From Brevibacterium casei CIP 102111 (GTDB taxonomy: Bacteria > Actinomycetota > Actinomycetes > Actinomycetales > Brevibacteriaceae), in assembly GCF_900169275.1 (NCBI RefSeq), contig NZ_FXZC01000004.1, positions 124,001 through 188,000 of the forward strand: DNA of 64,000 nucleotides. The letters are read 5' to 3'. This document shows positions 16,708-28,067 of the stretch, in pieces. Position 1 is the stretch's first letter. Each line of letters opens with the position of its first letter. Position numbers and translations under genes: made by a program. The notes beneath the pieces are model-generated. The model was not told where the DNA came from and searched no databases. It was given only the letters and a program-made list of their open reading frames with translations.

Positions 16708-18006
16708 TTGACCGCGACCAATCTGGCACCGACGAAGAAGGGCTTTCCGGCCGGCATCAGCGAGGAGAGACTCGACGAGATCCGCCTCCTCCTCGACACC
16801 AGACGTCAGGGATTCTCACTCGAGGCCCCGTTCTACACCGACGACCACCTCTTCAACCTCGACATGCAGGCGATCTTCGGCCGCCACTGGGTCTTCGCGT
16901 GCAGCGTCGCCGAGATCCCCGAACCCGGGGACTACATCACCCTCGACTACGGTCCCTACTCGCTCATCGTGCTCCGCACCGACGACGGCGGCGTCAACGT
17001 CCTCCACAACGTCTGCCGCCACCGCGGCGCCCGCGTGCTCACCGCTGAGTCGGGGACGACGGGCAACCTCGTGTGCGGCTACCACTCGTGGACCTATTCG
17101 CCCGACGGGGACCTCATCCACGCCTCGGCGCCGGGGGAGATGACCTTCGACAAGGCCTGCTACGCGCTCAAGCGTGCCCATGCCACGGTCGTCGCCGGCC
17201 TCGTCTTCCTCTGCCTCGCCGACGAACCGCCTGCGGACTTCGCCGAGGTGGCAGAGCTCTTCGCCCCCTACATCGCCCCGCACGAGCTGGCGAAGACGAA
17301 GGTCGCCTACCAGCAGACCATCGTCGAGGAGGGCAACTGGAAGCTCGTCATGGAGAACAACCGCGAGTGCTACCACTGCGACGGCCACCCCGAACTCGCC
17401 TGCTCGCTCTTCCCCACGTGGGGGCTCACCGATGAGACGGTGCCCCCGCACCTGGCTGACGTGTGGGAGCGCAACCAGCAGGCGCAGGCCTCTCTCGAGT
17501 ACCGGTGCCGCCGCTACGGTCTGCCCTACGAGGTCATCGAGGAGCTCGACACTCGGGTCGCCGGCATCCGCATCTCCCGGGAATCCCTCGACGGGGAGGG
17601 GGAGTCGTTCTCCGCCGACGGGCGCCGGCTGTCGAAGAAGCTGCTCGGCGACCTGCCCGACTTCCGCCTCGGCCGGTGCTCGATGCACCTGCAGCCCAAC
17701 AGCTGGTTCCACCTCCTCGGCGATCATGTCATCACCTTCGGGGCGTACCCGATCAACGCGCACCAGACGCTCGTGCGCACGACGTGGCTCGTCGCCGACG
17801 ACGCCGTCGAAGGCGTCGACTACGACCTCGAGACGCTCACGCACACGTGGAAGCAGACGAACCTCCAGGACAAGGCCTTCGTCGAGCTCTGCCAGCAGGG
17901 CGCGGGCAGCCCCTTCTACGAGCAGGGTCCGTACATGAAGAGCGAATATCAGGTCGAGGCCTTCATCAACTGGTACGTGATGAGGATGCGGGAGCACGTG
18001 GAATGA
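16708..18006 (+). CDS. gbcA: Rieske oxygenase, glycine betaine monooxygenase GbcA-like
   Basis: The 432-residue terminal oxygenase probably demethylates glycine betaine to dimethylglycine, releasing formaldehyde. The Rieske ligands are Cys103/His105 and Cys123/His126. The mononuclear iron site is marked by NWKLVMENNRECYHCDGH with His223 and His227. That motif is typical of GbcA and related quaternary-ammonium oxygenases. A TTG start at 16708 is chosen because GAGGGGGA lies seven bases before it; a GTG at 16633 in frame lacks a ribosome site. The reductase gene overlaps its stop (ATGA). A stachydrine or carnitine substrate is a lesser alternative. Confidence 0.83.
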   Translation: MTATNLAPTKKGFPAGISEERLDEIRLLLDTRRQGFSLEAPFYTDDHLFNLDMQAIFGRHWVFACSVAEIPEPGDYITLDYGPYSLIVLRTDDGGVNVLHNVCRHRGARVLTAESGTTGNLVCGYHSWTYSPDGDLIHASAPGEMTFDKACYALKRAHATVVAGLVFLCLADEPPADFAEVAELFAPYIAPHELAKTKVAYQQTIVEEGNWKLVMENNRECYHCDGHPELACSLFPTWGLTDETVPPHLADVWERNQQAQASLEYRCRRYGLPYEVIEELDTRVAGIRISRESLDGEGESFSADGRRLSKKLLGDLPDFRLGRCSMHLQPNSWFHLLGDHVITFGAYPINAHQTLVRTTWLVADDAVEGVDYDLETLTHTWKQTNLQDKAFVELCQQGAGSPFYEQGPYMKSEYQVEAFINWYVMRMREHVE

Positions 18007-19439
18007 GGACGATCGATGACCCCACGATCCCGCTCGCGCAGCGGATCCGGGGCCTCGAGATGCCGTGGAACCGGGTGCTCGGTTCGACCGCGGGTCCGGC
18101 CGGGGCGGCGACGGCGCTCGGTCCGTGGCATCCGCAGGAGTTCACCGCCGAATGCGTCGAGACGATCCCCGAGGCCGGGGACATGATGACCTTCGTCTTC
18201 CGCCGCACCGACGGTGCCCCGCTCGCGTTCCGGTCGGGTCAGTACGTCAACATCGACTTCCCCATCTACGGCGCCGAGGCGGAGCCGGAGTCCCGCAGCT
18301 ACTCGCTCTCGTCCGCGCCCACCGAACCGTGGACGTTCTCCGTGACGATCAAACTCGACCCGTCCGGCCTTGTCTCCCCGTGGGCGCACGAGTCGATCCG
18401 GCCGGGCACGGTGCTCGAGATGCTCGGACCCGTCGGGGCCTTCCACCTCGCCGACTGGGACCGACGCGCGCGCTATCTCTTCCTCGCCGCCGGCGCCGGG
18501 ATCACCCCGCTCATGTCGATGATCCGCACCATCCACTCGCTGCCCGGGCAGGCCGACGTCATCCTCGTCTATCACGGCTCGGCCCCCGACCGCTTCGCGT
18601 TCACCGACGAACTCGACTTCCTCGAGAAGGCCGACTTCCGGATTCAGGTCGTCTACTGCCTCGGCGATCGGGCGCAGACGGACCCGCAGTCATCGGAGTG
18701 GACGGGGCGGACAGGACGACTCTCGGCCGAGCTCCTCGACGAGGTCGTCCCCGACGCCAACGGCCGTCAGGTCTTCGCGTGCGGGCCCGAGGGCTACCTC
18801 AACACCGCGACGGACTGCCTGGCCCGGGTCGGGGTCGACGACACGTCGATCTTCATGGAGTTCTTCTCCGGCGACCGCGCCACCCGCCTCGAATACGCCG
18901 AGGAGGTCGCCCTGGCCGGTGAGATCGCCGGCGAGATCGCGTCCTCGGCCGAGGAGTACTACGAACAGCAGCCGGCGGCCTTCGACCTCTACGAACCCGA
19001 GTACGGCGCCGAGGGTCCCGTCGAGGCGGTCGGCGCACCCCTCGAGGCCGTGCCCGCCGACGCTCCCGTCCCCGTCGACGCCCCTGCTGCCCTCGCCGAG
19101 GCGGCAGCCGGGGTGGCCGAAGTCGATGGCGAATCGAGACCCCAGGAGACCTCCGGCTTCGCTACCGTGGGAGAAGGCGAGCACACGATGGCCTTCCTGC
19201 GCTCGGGCATCAACGTCCGCGTCGCCTCCGACGTCGTCATCCTCGACGCCGCGAGGAAGGCCGGGGTGCGCATCGGGGCGAACTGCCAGGAGGGCATGTG
19301 CGGTTCGTGCAAGGTCGTCAAACTCGACGGGGAGGTCGACATGAACCATCAGGGCGGCATCCGCTCACGCGAGATCGAAGCGGGGAAGTTCCTTCCCTGC
19401 TGCTCGACGGCGAAGTCCGATCTCGTCATCGACGCCTGA
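18003..19439 (+). CDS. gbcB: Ferredoxin-NAD(P) reductase, GbcB-like
   Basis: The electron-transfer partner of the preceding oxygenase, 478 residues. An FAD domain with SRSYSLSSAP and an NAD-binding domain with GAGITPLMSM are followed by a long acidic, Ala/Pro/Glu-rich linker of some 90 residues (about 300-395). A C-terminal 2Fe-2S domain then shows NCQEGMCGSCKVV and a later Cys in FLPCCST. GbcB proteins are usually about 370 residues, so the linker explains the extra length. The ATG overlaps the gbcA stop. Confidence 0.85.
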   Translation: MRTIDDPTIPLAQRIRGLEMPWNRVLGSTAGPAGAATALGPWHPQEFTAECVETIPEAGDMMTFVFRRTDGAPLAFRSGQYVNIDFPIYGAEAEPESRSYSLSSAPTEPWTFSVTIKLDPSGLVSPWAHESIRPGTVLEMLGPVGAFHLADWDRRARYLFLAAGAGITPLMSMIRTIHSLPGQADVILVYHGSAPDRFAFTDELDFLEKADFRIQVVYCLGDRAQTDPQSSEWTGRTGRLSAELLDEVVPDANGRQVFACGPEGYLNTATDCLARVGVDDTSIFMEFFSGDRATRLEYAEEVALAGEIAGEIASSAEEYYEQQPAAFDLYEPEYGAEGPVEAVGAPLEAVPADAPVPVDAPAALAEAAAGVAEVDGESRPQETSGFATVGEGEHTMAFLRSGINVRVASDVVILDAARKAGVRIGANCQEGMCGSCKVVKLDGEVDMNHQGGIRSREIEAGKFLPCCSTAKSDLVIDA

Positions 19440-22043
<2,604 letters not shown>

Positions 22044-22125
22044 GACCCGAGTGCTGAGGCGGCGCAGGTGGTGCGCAGCGCACCGCCCGCGCCGTCCCCG
22101 CCGCCGCGCCGCCGAACGGGCCTAA

Positions 22126-22172
22126 GGACGCGCAGTGTCGATCCGCGAGCTCAGAATCGACACTCAGCGTCC
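22126..22172. terminator. Hairpin downstream of dmg
   Basis: GGACGC pairs with GCGTCC and AGTGTCGAT pairs with ATCGACACT, with a 2x2 internal mismatch and a 13-base loop. It lies 83 bases after the dmg stop in the convergent gap. Confidence 0.55.
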
Positions 22173-22211
22173 TCGAAACGTGTTGGAGTCGGGCGGCTGC
22201 CGAGCCGGGTC

Positions 22212-22339
22212 CCCCGCTCGATCCACGCGGGGCCCGAAAATCGACGTGCTCGCGACGCGGCCGGCTGCCGATCCACGCGGGGCCCGAATTCCGCGTCCCG
22301 GGCGACGCGGATTTCACCCGCGGCGTGGATCGAGCGGGG
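22212..22339. repeat. Cluster of inverted and direct repeats
   Basis: A 17-bp perfect inverted repeat (CCCCGCTCGATCCACGC at 22212-22228 and its complement at 22323-22339) encloses two direct copies of a 19-base unit, GATCCACGCGGGGCCCGAA (22220 and 22270). The copies are exactly 50 bases apart. Inside is a further hairpin, TCCGCGTC/GACGCGGA, around CCGGGC. This makes up most of the 335-base gap 22044-22378 between convergent genes. No coding potential is evident. Confidence 0.7.
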
Positions 22340-22378
22340 AGGCCCTGGGCGGGGGCCCTGACCGGGGAGCGGCGCTGG

Positions 22379-23080
22379 TCAGGTTCGGGCCTCGGCGGGA
22401 GTGGTGGCCGCCTCGGCGCGGGTGCGGCGATGCATCCCGCGGTGACCGATGAATGCGGCGACGGCGATGATGACGGCGACGATCGCGATGCCGATCCACT
22501 GATTGATGAGCAGGGATGCGGCACCGGCGAGGGCACCGGCGAGGATGAGGACGACGGCGAGGACGCGACGCACCCAGTTCGTGCTGTCCCCGCCGGCCAG
22601 CCGCGAGTCCGAGGCGAGGCCGACGATCGTCGAGGTGACGACGACGGTGGTGATGTCGGCGATCTTCATCCGCCTCGCCGCTGCTGCCTGGACGCCCATG
22701 AGGGTGGAGAGCGCCGAGGTGAAGACCGTTCCCGCGAGCCCGATCTCCGGGTTCGGGACGAGGCCGACGTAGACCGCGAGGCCCGCGCAGCCGAGCGCGA
22801 CGAGGGCGAAGATCACCGTCGTGCGGTGGTGCCAGTCCGCTCCGCGCTGACCGAGGACGCGACCGCCGATCGCTGCGCCGACCATGAAGAAGACGAGCGC
22901 AAGCGCGGGCCGCAGCACCGGCAGGTCGTCCGCGCCGGTGAGCGCCATGCCGAGGATGACGACGTTGCCCGTCATGTTAGCGGTGAAGATCTTGTCGAAG
23001 CCGAGGTAGCCGATCGCGTCGACCATCCCGGTGGAGAAGGTGAGCACGAGGAGCATGGCCAGGTCGAGACGGCGATCCAT
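22379..23080 (-). CDS. DUF1275 (YoaK-like) membrane protein
   Basis: A 233-residue polytopic membrane protein of the DUF1275 family, recognised by the start FSTGMVDAIGYLGF, the FTANMTGNVV segment that is nearly invariant in the family, and six to seven helices. Its function is unknown. The ATG at 23080 is preceded by AAAGGGGG seven bases upstream, which rules out a start 21 codons earlier. It is divergent from the gamma-glutamyltransferase gene and shares a region with GntR-like palindromes. Confidence 0.87.
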   Translation of the reverse strand: MDRRLDLAMLLVLTFSTGMVDAIGYLGFDKIFTANMTGNVVILGMALTGADDLPVLRPALALVFFMVGAAIGGRVLGQRGADWHHRTTVIFALVALGCAGLAVYVGLVPNPEIGLAGTVFTSALSTLMGVQAAAARRMKIADITTVVVTSTIVGLASDSRLAGGDSTNWVRRVLAVVLILAGALAGAASLLINQWIGIAIVAVIIAVAAFIGHRGMHRRTRAEAATTPAEART

Positions 23081-23133
23081 CGCGGCCCCCTTTCGCAGCG
23101 GCCCGACCGTCCGACTCGGACAGCGGGGTCCGG

Positions 23134-23173
23134 TTGTATACAAAACAGTGAGTCCACGTTAGATTGTATGCAA
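23134..23173. promoter_or_regulatory. Candidate GntR operators in the divergent region
   Basis: A perfect palindrome TTGTATACAA (23134-23143) and a near copy TTGTATGCAA (23164-23173) lie 30 bases apart between the DUF1275 and gamma-glutamyltransferase genes. Palindromes of this TTGTATACAA type are typical targets of FCD-class GntR regulators. A GntR gene of that class is the second gene of the plus-strand operon. Confidence 0.6.
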
Positions 23174-23217
23174 TATCTGCAACGCCCTCGACCCCAACTC
23201 GATGAAGGGACACTGAC

Positions 23218-25086
23218 ATGGCGTACACGCCGCCGGCCGCTTTCACCACCCGCCCCACCCTGGAGGGCCACTTCGGGATGTCGGCATCGACGCACTGGCT
23301 CGCGACCGCCTCGGCGCAGTCCGTCCTCGAACGCGGCGGGAACGCCTTCGACGCCGCCGTCGCCGGCGCCTTCGTCCTCCACGTCGTCGAACCCCACCTC
23401 AACGGCCCCGGCGGGGACATGACCGGGGTTTTTGCGACCGCCGAGGATCCCTCCCACCCCCAGATCCTCATGGGTCAGGGTCCCGCCCCGGCCGGGGCGA
23501 CGATCGAGCACTACCGCAGCGAGGGCCTCGACATGGTCCCCGGCGCCGGAGCGCTCGCCGCAGCCGTCCCCGGCTCCGTCGACGCGTGGCTTCTCCTCCT
23601 TCAGGAGCACGGGACCTGGGAGCTCGCCGATGTCCTCGCCTACGCCATCGACTACGCGGAGAACGGCCACCCCGTCCTCGCCCGCGTGGTCGGCACGATC
23701 GAACGCGTGCAGGAGCTCTTCACCGAGCACTGGCCGACCTCGGCGCAGCTGTGGATGCCCGGCGGCCGCATCCCCGCGGCGGGGGAGATCATCGTCAACC
23801 GCCCCTACGCCGAGGTGCTCCGCCGCCTCATCGCCGCCGGTGACGGCGTGGCCAGTGCTGGTGCTGCAGAGACTGACGCCGCCGACAGCGGCAGCGAAAC
23901 GCAGGGTTCCGGGGATGCTCGGGTCGAGAGGATCCGGGCCGCACGGACGGCGTGGAAGTCCGGGTTCGTCGCCGAGGCGATCGCGGAGTTCGTCACGAGC
24001 CCGCACCGGCACTCGACCGGAGGGGACCACGCCGGGGTCATCACCGTGGACGACATGTCAGGCTTCGACGCCGAGTTCGAGACCCCGGTGACGATCACCT
24101 TCCGCGGGTACGAGATCGCGAAGATCGGCCCGTGGGGACAGGGACCGGCGCTGCTCCAGACCCTGCGCATCCTCGAGGGCTTCGACGACGAGCGCCTTGA
24201 CCCCTCGACCGAGATCGGTGCCCACACGATTCTCGAGGCACTCAAACTCGCGATGGCCGACCGCGACGCCTACTACGGCGACGCCGACGTCGACCTCGAC
24301 TGGCTGCTCAGCGAGGACTACGCGGCGAGTCGGCGAGCGCTCATCGCCGACACCGCGTCGGACGAGTTCCGGCCCGGGTCCGGTCGGGACGGCAGTGCTC
24401 CGACCTTCACCCCTCCGCTCGTTCCCGAAGGCGCGGACAAGGAGGAGCTCATCAAGGCGGGCATCGGCGAACCGACCGTGCAGAAGAACGGCACGAACAA
24501 CGGCGACACCTGCCACATCGACGTCGTCGACCGGTGGGGCAACATCATCTCGGCGACGCCCTCGGGAGGATGGCTGCAGTCCTCGCCCGTCGTGCCCGAT
24601 CTCGGCTTCTGCCTCGGCACCCGCCTGCAGATGATGTGGCTCGACGAGACCTCCCCGTCGGCACTGCGACCGGGCAGGCGGCCACGCACCACCCTGACGC
24701 CGACGCTCATCTCGAAGAACGGGCAGCCGGTCATCGCCCTCGGCTCGCCAGGCGGTGACCAGCAGGAGCAGTGGCAGCTGCTCATGATCCTCCGCATGCT
24801 CGTCGGCGGCTATGCTCCGCAACAGGCGATCGACGCCCCGGCCCTGCACACGACCGCGCTCGCCGGTTCGTTCTGGCCCCGCACCTGGGTGTCGGCCGGA
24901 GCCGTCGTCGAGGACCGCCTCGGCGATGAGGTCATCCAGGGGCTGAGCCGACGCGGTCACGAGGTGACGCGGGCGGGTGACTGGGAGCTCGGACGACTCT
25001 CGTGCGTGACACGCGAACCGGAGACCGGGACGCTGGCCGCCGCGGCCAACCCGCGCGGTGCCCAGGGCTACGCGGCGGGTCGATGA
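23218..25086 (+). CDS. Gamma-glutamyltransferase family protein
   Basis: A 622-residue Ntn-hydrolase of the GGT family. The precursor would self-cleave before Thr431 in NNGDTCHIDVVD, leaving the Thr as nucleophile. The small-subunit region continues with NIISATPSGGW and GSPGGDQQEQW. Family members hydrolyse gamma-glutamyl amides or act as acylases in catabolic clusters, so glutathione may not be the substrate. No signal peptide is visible, so it is probably cytoplasmic, unlike classical periplasmic GGT. It is coupled to the GntR gene by an ATGA overlap. Confidence 0.85.
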   Translation: MAYTPPAAFTTRPTLEGHFGMSASTHWLATASAQSVLERGGNAFDAAVAGAFVLHVVEPHLNGPGGDMTGVFATAEDPSHPQILMGQGPAPAGATIEHYRSEGLDMVPGAGALAAAVPGSVDAWLLLLQEHGTWELADVLAYAIDYAENGHPVLARVVGTIERVQELFTEHWPTSAQLWMPGGRIPAAGEIIVNRPYAEVLRRLIAAGDGVASAGAAETDAADSGSETQGSGDARVERIRAARTAWKSGFVAEAIAEFVTSPHRHSTGGDHAGVITVDDMSGFDAEFETPVTITFRGYEIAKIGPWGQGPALLQTLRILEGFDDERLDPSTEIGAHTILEALKLAMADRDAYYGDADVDLDWLLSEDYAASRRALIADTASDEFRPGSGRDGSAPTFTPPLVPEGADKEELIKAGIGEPTVQKNGTNNGDTCHIDVVDRWGNIISATPSGGWLQSSPVVPDLGFCLGTRLQMMWLDETSPSALRPGRRPRTTLTPTLISKNGQPVIALGSPGGDQQEQWQLLMILRMLVGGYAPQQAIDAPALHTTALAGSFWPRTWVSAGAVVEDRLGDEVIQGLSRRGHEVTRAGDWELGRLSCVTREPETGTLAAAANPRGAQGYAAGR

Positions 25087-25754
25087 TGCCGACGCACGTC
25101 GTCGGGGCCCGCATCCGCTCCGACATCATCTCCGGCGTCCTCGCCCCCGGGACGAAGCTGCGGGAGACGGCGCTGGCGAAGCAGTACGCGGTCTCACGGA
25201 TCCCCGTCCGAGAGGCGCTGCGCTCGCTCGAAGCCGAGGGGCTCGTCGAATCCCGACCCTACGTCGGCAGCGTCGTCGCGCCGTCGCCGATCGAGGACGC
25301 CGAGGACCTCTTCGAGATCCGCATCGTCCTCGAATCCGCGACCGCCAGACGGGCGGCGAAGCGCGCGGCCGCCCTCGCCGACGGTGAGGAGCCCGATCCG
25401 CGCTGGCGAGCGGTGCGCAAGGAGATCAACGACATCCTCGAGGCCGGTGAGGTCGTCATCGCCGATGGGCGGTTCGAGGACCTCGCCGTGCTCAACATGC
25501 GTTTCCACTTCGCCATCGCCGAGCTCAGCGGCAGCCTCTCGCTCATCAGCCTGCTGCGGCAGATCTCGGGGAAGATCGAATGGCTCTACTCGCTCAACGT
25601 CAGCCGCCGCGGCTCACGCGCCTGGCCCGAGCACCGCGCGATCCTCGCCGCCATCGACGCCGGTCAGGAGGCGACAGCCGCCGAGCACATGGGTGAGCAC
25701 GTCGGCCGCAGCCGCGACGCGTACTTCGCGATGATGGCCGAGACCGCCGACTAG
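25083..25754 (+). CDS. GntR family regulator (FCD domain)
   Basis: A 223-residue regulator with an N-terminal winged helix (LRETALAKQYAVSRIPVREA at about residues 29-48) and a C-terminal FCD ligand-binding domain containing the FHFAIAELSG and WPEHRAILAAI metal-site segments. The start codon overlaps the gamma-glutamyltransferase stop (ATGA). The first two codons are both ATG, so either may be used. It probably responds to a pathway acid and acts at the TTGTATACAA sites upstream of the operon. Confidence 0.9.
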   Translation: MMPTHVVGARIRSDIISGVLAPGTKLRETALAKQYAVSRIPVREALRSLEAEGLVESRPYVGSVVAPSPIEDAEDLFEIRIVLESATARRAAKRAAALADGEEPDPRWRAVRKEINDILEAGEVVIADGRFEDLAVLNMRFHFAIAELSGSLSLISLLRQISGKIEWLYSLNVSRRGSRAWPEHRAILAAIDAGQEATAAEHMGEHVGRSRDAYFAMMAETAD

Positions 25755-25763
25755 GCGCGCACA

Positions 25764-25800
25764 GCTGGGGACAGCCGGCTGGGTGCGGGCGGTCCCCAGC
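25764..25800. terminator. Hairpin between convergent GntR and SRPBCC genes
   Basis: GCTGGGGAC pairs perfectly with GTCCCCAGC across a 19-base loop. A third copy of the GGTCCCCAGC arm follows at about 25809, so alternative folds are possible. Confidence 0.55.
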
Positions 25801-25818
25801 CAAGGCCGGTCCCCAGCC

Positions 25819-26310
25819 TCAGGCCCCTTCGGCGAGGAGGGCGTCGAGCTTGTTGTAGCCCTCGACGATGCCGGACTCCATGCCCGCGGCAACCATGCCG
25901 TCCCGGGACTCGACCGAGTCGAAGATCGCCGTCGAGGACAGCCGTGTCCGTCCGTCGCCGAGGTCGGTCAGCGTCATGATCTCGAGGTTGACCGCGTCGG
26001 GAAAGCCTTCGAAGGTGAAGGTCTGGACGATGCGCTCGTTCTCGCGGACCTCGTGGAAGGAGCCGAAGAAGCCGTACTCGCCGTTGTCGTCGCGGGAGAC
26101 GTAGCTCCAGTTCCCGCCGGTCTTCGGGTCCCATTCGCGGATCGTGTTCGTGATCTCCTCGGGCCCGTTCCACTTGACGAAGAGCTCGGGATCCATATGC
26201 GCGCGGAACACTCTGTCAGGGCTCGCGTTGAAATCGCGGGTGATCTCGAGCGACTGGGTTCCCTCCGGAACGTCGAGCTTCACCTGGCTGTGATCGGTGT
26301 CGGTGGTCAT
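25819..26310 (-). CDS. SRPBCC (AHSA1-like) domain protein
   Basis: A 163-residue START-like/AHSA1 domain protein with the typical opening ITRDFNASPDRVFRAHMDPELFVKWNGPEE and the TGGNWSYVSRD and FTFEGFPD strands. Such proteins bind hydrophobic ligands; the ligand here is unknown. AAAGGAG precedes the ATG. It begins one base after the end of the ArsR-like gene, so the two are co-transcribed. This pairing of an ArsR regulator with an SRPBCC protein is common in actinobacteria. Confidence 0.87.
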   Translation of the reverse strand: MTTDTDHSQVKLDVPEGTQSLEITRDFNASPDRVFRAHMDPELFVKWNGPEEITNTIREWDPKTGGNWSYVSRDDNGEYGFFGSFHEVRENERIVQTFTFEGFPDAVNLEIMTLTDLGDGRTRLSSTAIFDSVESRDGMVAAGMESGIVEGYNKLDALLAEGA

Positions 26311-26311
26311 G

Positions 26312-26737
26312 TCATGCTCCTTTGCGTGATTGCCCTGTGATGGGTGGTGTGGGTTGTGCCGAAGTGCCGACTTCCCTCGCCGAGGCGGCCCCTGAGTCGG
26401 GTGCCGCACCGTCCTCGTCCGCGTCCATCGCTTCGAGGACGGCATCGAGGCGCTGATAGCGGGATTCCGCCTGGCGTCGGTACCGTTCGATCCATTTCGT
26501 CATAAGGTCGAAGACGTTGTCCTCGAGGTGCACCGGTCGGCGCTGGGCGTCCCGGCTGCGGGTGACGAGTCCCGCGTCCTCGAGGACCTTGAGGTGCTTC
26601 GACACGGCCTGCAGGCTGACCTCGTAGGGTTCGGCGAGGTCGCCGACGGTCGCGTCGGCGACGCTCAGTCGGGCGACGATGTCCCTGCGGGTCGGGTCCG
26701 CGAGTGCCGCGAACACCTTCGAGAGCTGATCGTCCAC
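26312..26737 (-). CDS. ArsR family regulator (metal-independent type)
   Basis: A 141-residue winged-helix repressor: FAALADPTRRDIVARL, then VGDLAEPYEVSLQAVSKHLKVLEDAGLV. No metal-binding cysteines are present in the DNA-binding domain, so it is not a metal sensor. The C-terminal half is a helix plus a low-complexity Ala/Ser tail. The GTG at 26737 is chosen because GAGGGGGG lies four bases before it. An ATG six codons upstream would place that site inside the gene. Two TCAACC-n4-GGTTGA operators lie just upstream. Confidence 0.87.
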   Translation of the reverse strand: MDDQLSKVFAALADPTRRDIVARLSVADATVGDLAEPYEVSLQAVSKHLKVLEDAGLVTRSRDAQRRPVHLEDNVFDLMTKWIERYRRQAESRYQRLDAVLEAMDADEDGAAPDSGAASAREVGTSAQPTPPITGQSRKGA

Positions 26738-26755
26738 TGAGCCCCCCTCTCTCAT

Positions 26756-26817
26756 TCAACCTGTTGGTTGATTACGACGGTAGACCCGTCGAGTCACCTA
26801 GTCAACCGTTTGGTTGA
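26756..26817. promoter_or_regulatory. Paired palindromic operators of the ArsR/SRPBCC unit
   Basis: TCAACC-TGTT-GGTTGA (26756-26771) and TCAACC-GTTT-GGTTGA (26802-26817) are two identical-armed palindromes 46 bases apart, bracketing the promoter of the ArsR gene. Their symmetry, AT content and position make them strong candidates for binding by the adjacent ArsR protein, possibly with looping or cooperative binding. Confidence 0.75.
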
Positions 26818-26827
26818 ATAAAAGTCC

Positions 26828-28063
26828 CTAGCCGTTCCCGTCGGCCTCGCTGGCGGCGGCGTTGATGAGGGGCGCGGTCATCGGCAGACGCGCAGCGAAC
26901 CACAGGGAGACGGCGACGGCGACACCGCTGGCGATCCACAGGACGGGCTGCATGCCGAGAGTGGTCACGCCGGCGGCAGCCAGGCTCGCACCGAGCGGCA
27001 GCGCTCCCCAGCTGATGACGCGCGACGCCGAGTAGACGCGCCCGAGGAGATCAGGCGGCGTCGCCTGCTGGCGGACGACGGCGACGATGATCCGCCAGAC
27101 CGTCGCCCCTGATCCCGCGAGAATGATGCCGACTGCGATGACGGGCACCGGGGCACCGAGGGCCGCGGGGAGGACGAGACCCACCGTCCCGACCGTGTCG
27201 ACGAAGAGCAGCGCGGCGGGGGAGAGCAGGCGCTCGAGGCGGAAGGTGAGCATCGAGGCGGCGATCCCGCCGACGGCCATGCCCGTGAGGAGCAGGCCGT
27301 ATGCTTCCGGCGACAGACCCAGTGGGCCGGGCGCCACGGCGTAGAGGACGAACGTCGACGTCCAAGCTCCCCAGACCACACTCATGGCTGCGGTGAGCAG
27401 CGTGAGTTCGCGCTGCGGCCGATGGTTCCAGAGGAAGCGCATGCCCTCGCGAACTCGAAGTGGGAGTGCTGCGCCGGATTCCCGACCGGGGTTCCCGCCG
27501 CGCTGGTGTGTGAGTGCGAGCCCGACTGCGGCCAGCGCCGACATGGCGTAGAGCCCCGCTCCGGAGGCGGCGGCCGCAAGACTCGAGAGTCCGATGAGGA
27601 GGCCGGCCAGCGGAGGCCCGGCGAGCTGGTTGGCGACATTGATCGTCGCCTCCAGTCTGCTGTTGGCTGCAGTGAGCCGCCCGGGGTCGACCGTTCGAGG
27701 AACCGTGGCGATGAGGGCGGTGTCGACGAGGGTCTCCGCGAGCCCGTAGGCGAACGCGGCGGCGATGGTGAACGCGTAGACCGCGAAGTCGGCGGCGATG
27801 GCGATGAGAAGAGCGGTGAGCGCGAGGACCCGCATGGCGTTGACGGCGATGAGCAGCTTCGCCGGGGAGACCGTGTCGACAATCCAGCCTGCGTGCAGGC
27901 CGAAGATCGGCCACGCAATCGTCGCAGCCACGGTGACGAGGGCGACGTGCCCCGGGGGCGCATCCGCGGCGAGGGCGATGAGGGGGAGCGCGATGACGGT
28001 GATTCCGTCGCCGAGGTTGGCGGTGCCTGCGCTGGTCCAGAGCCAGCGGAACGATGCACGCAT
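26828..28063 (-). CDS. MFS exporter
   Basis: A 411-residue, 12-helix major facilitator of the MFS_3/drug-exporter type (opening FRWLWTSAGTANLGDGITVIALPLIAL; central VVRQQATPPDLLGRVYSASR motif). These usually expel drugs or siderophores. The ATG at 28063 has AGGTGG seven bases before it, so it is preferred to a GTG three codons earlier that overlaps this site. It diverges from the CGNR regulator, which probably controls it. The end of the gene is ten bases from an ArsR operator. Confidence 0.82.
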   Translation of the reverse strand: MRASFRWLWTSAGTANLGDGITVIALPLIALAADAPPGHVALVTVAATIAWPIFGLHAGWIVDTVSPAKLLIAVNAMRVLALTALLIAIAADFAVYAFTIAAAFAYGLAETLVDTALIATVPRTVDPGRLTAANSRLEATINVANQLAGPPLAGLLIGLSSLAAAASGAGLYAMSALAAVGLALTHQRGGNPGRESGAALPLRVREGMRFLWNHRPQRELTLLTAAMSVVWGAWTSTFVLYAVAPGPLGLSPEAYGLLLTGMAVGGIAASMLTFRLERLLSPAALLFVDTVGTVGLVLPAALGAPVPVIAVGIILAGSGATVWRIIVAVVRQQATPPDLLGRVYSASRVISWGALPLGASLAAAGVTTLGMQPVLWIASGVAVAVSLWFAARLPMTAPLINAAASEADGNG

Positions 28064-28067
28064 TCTA

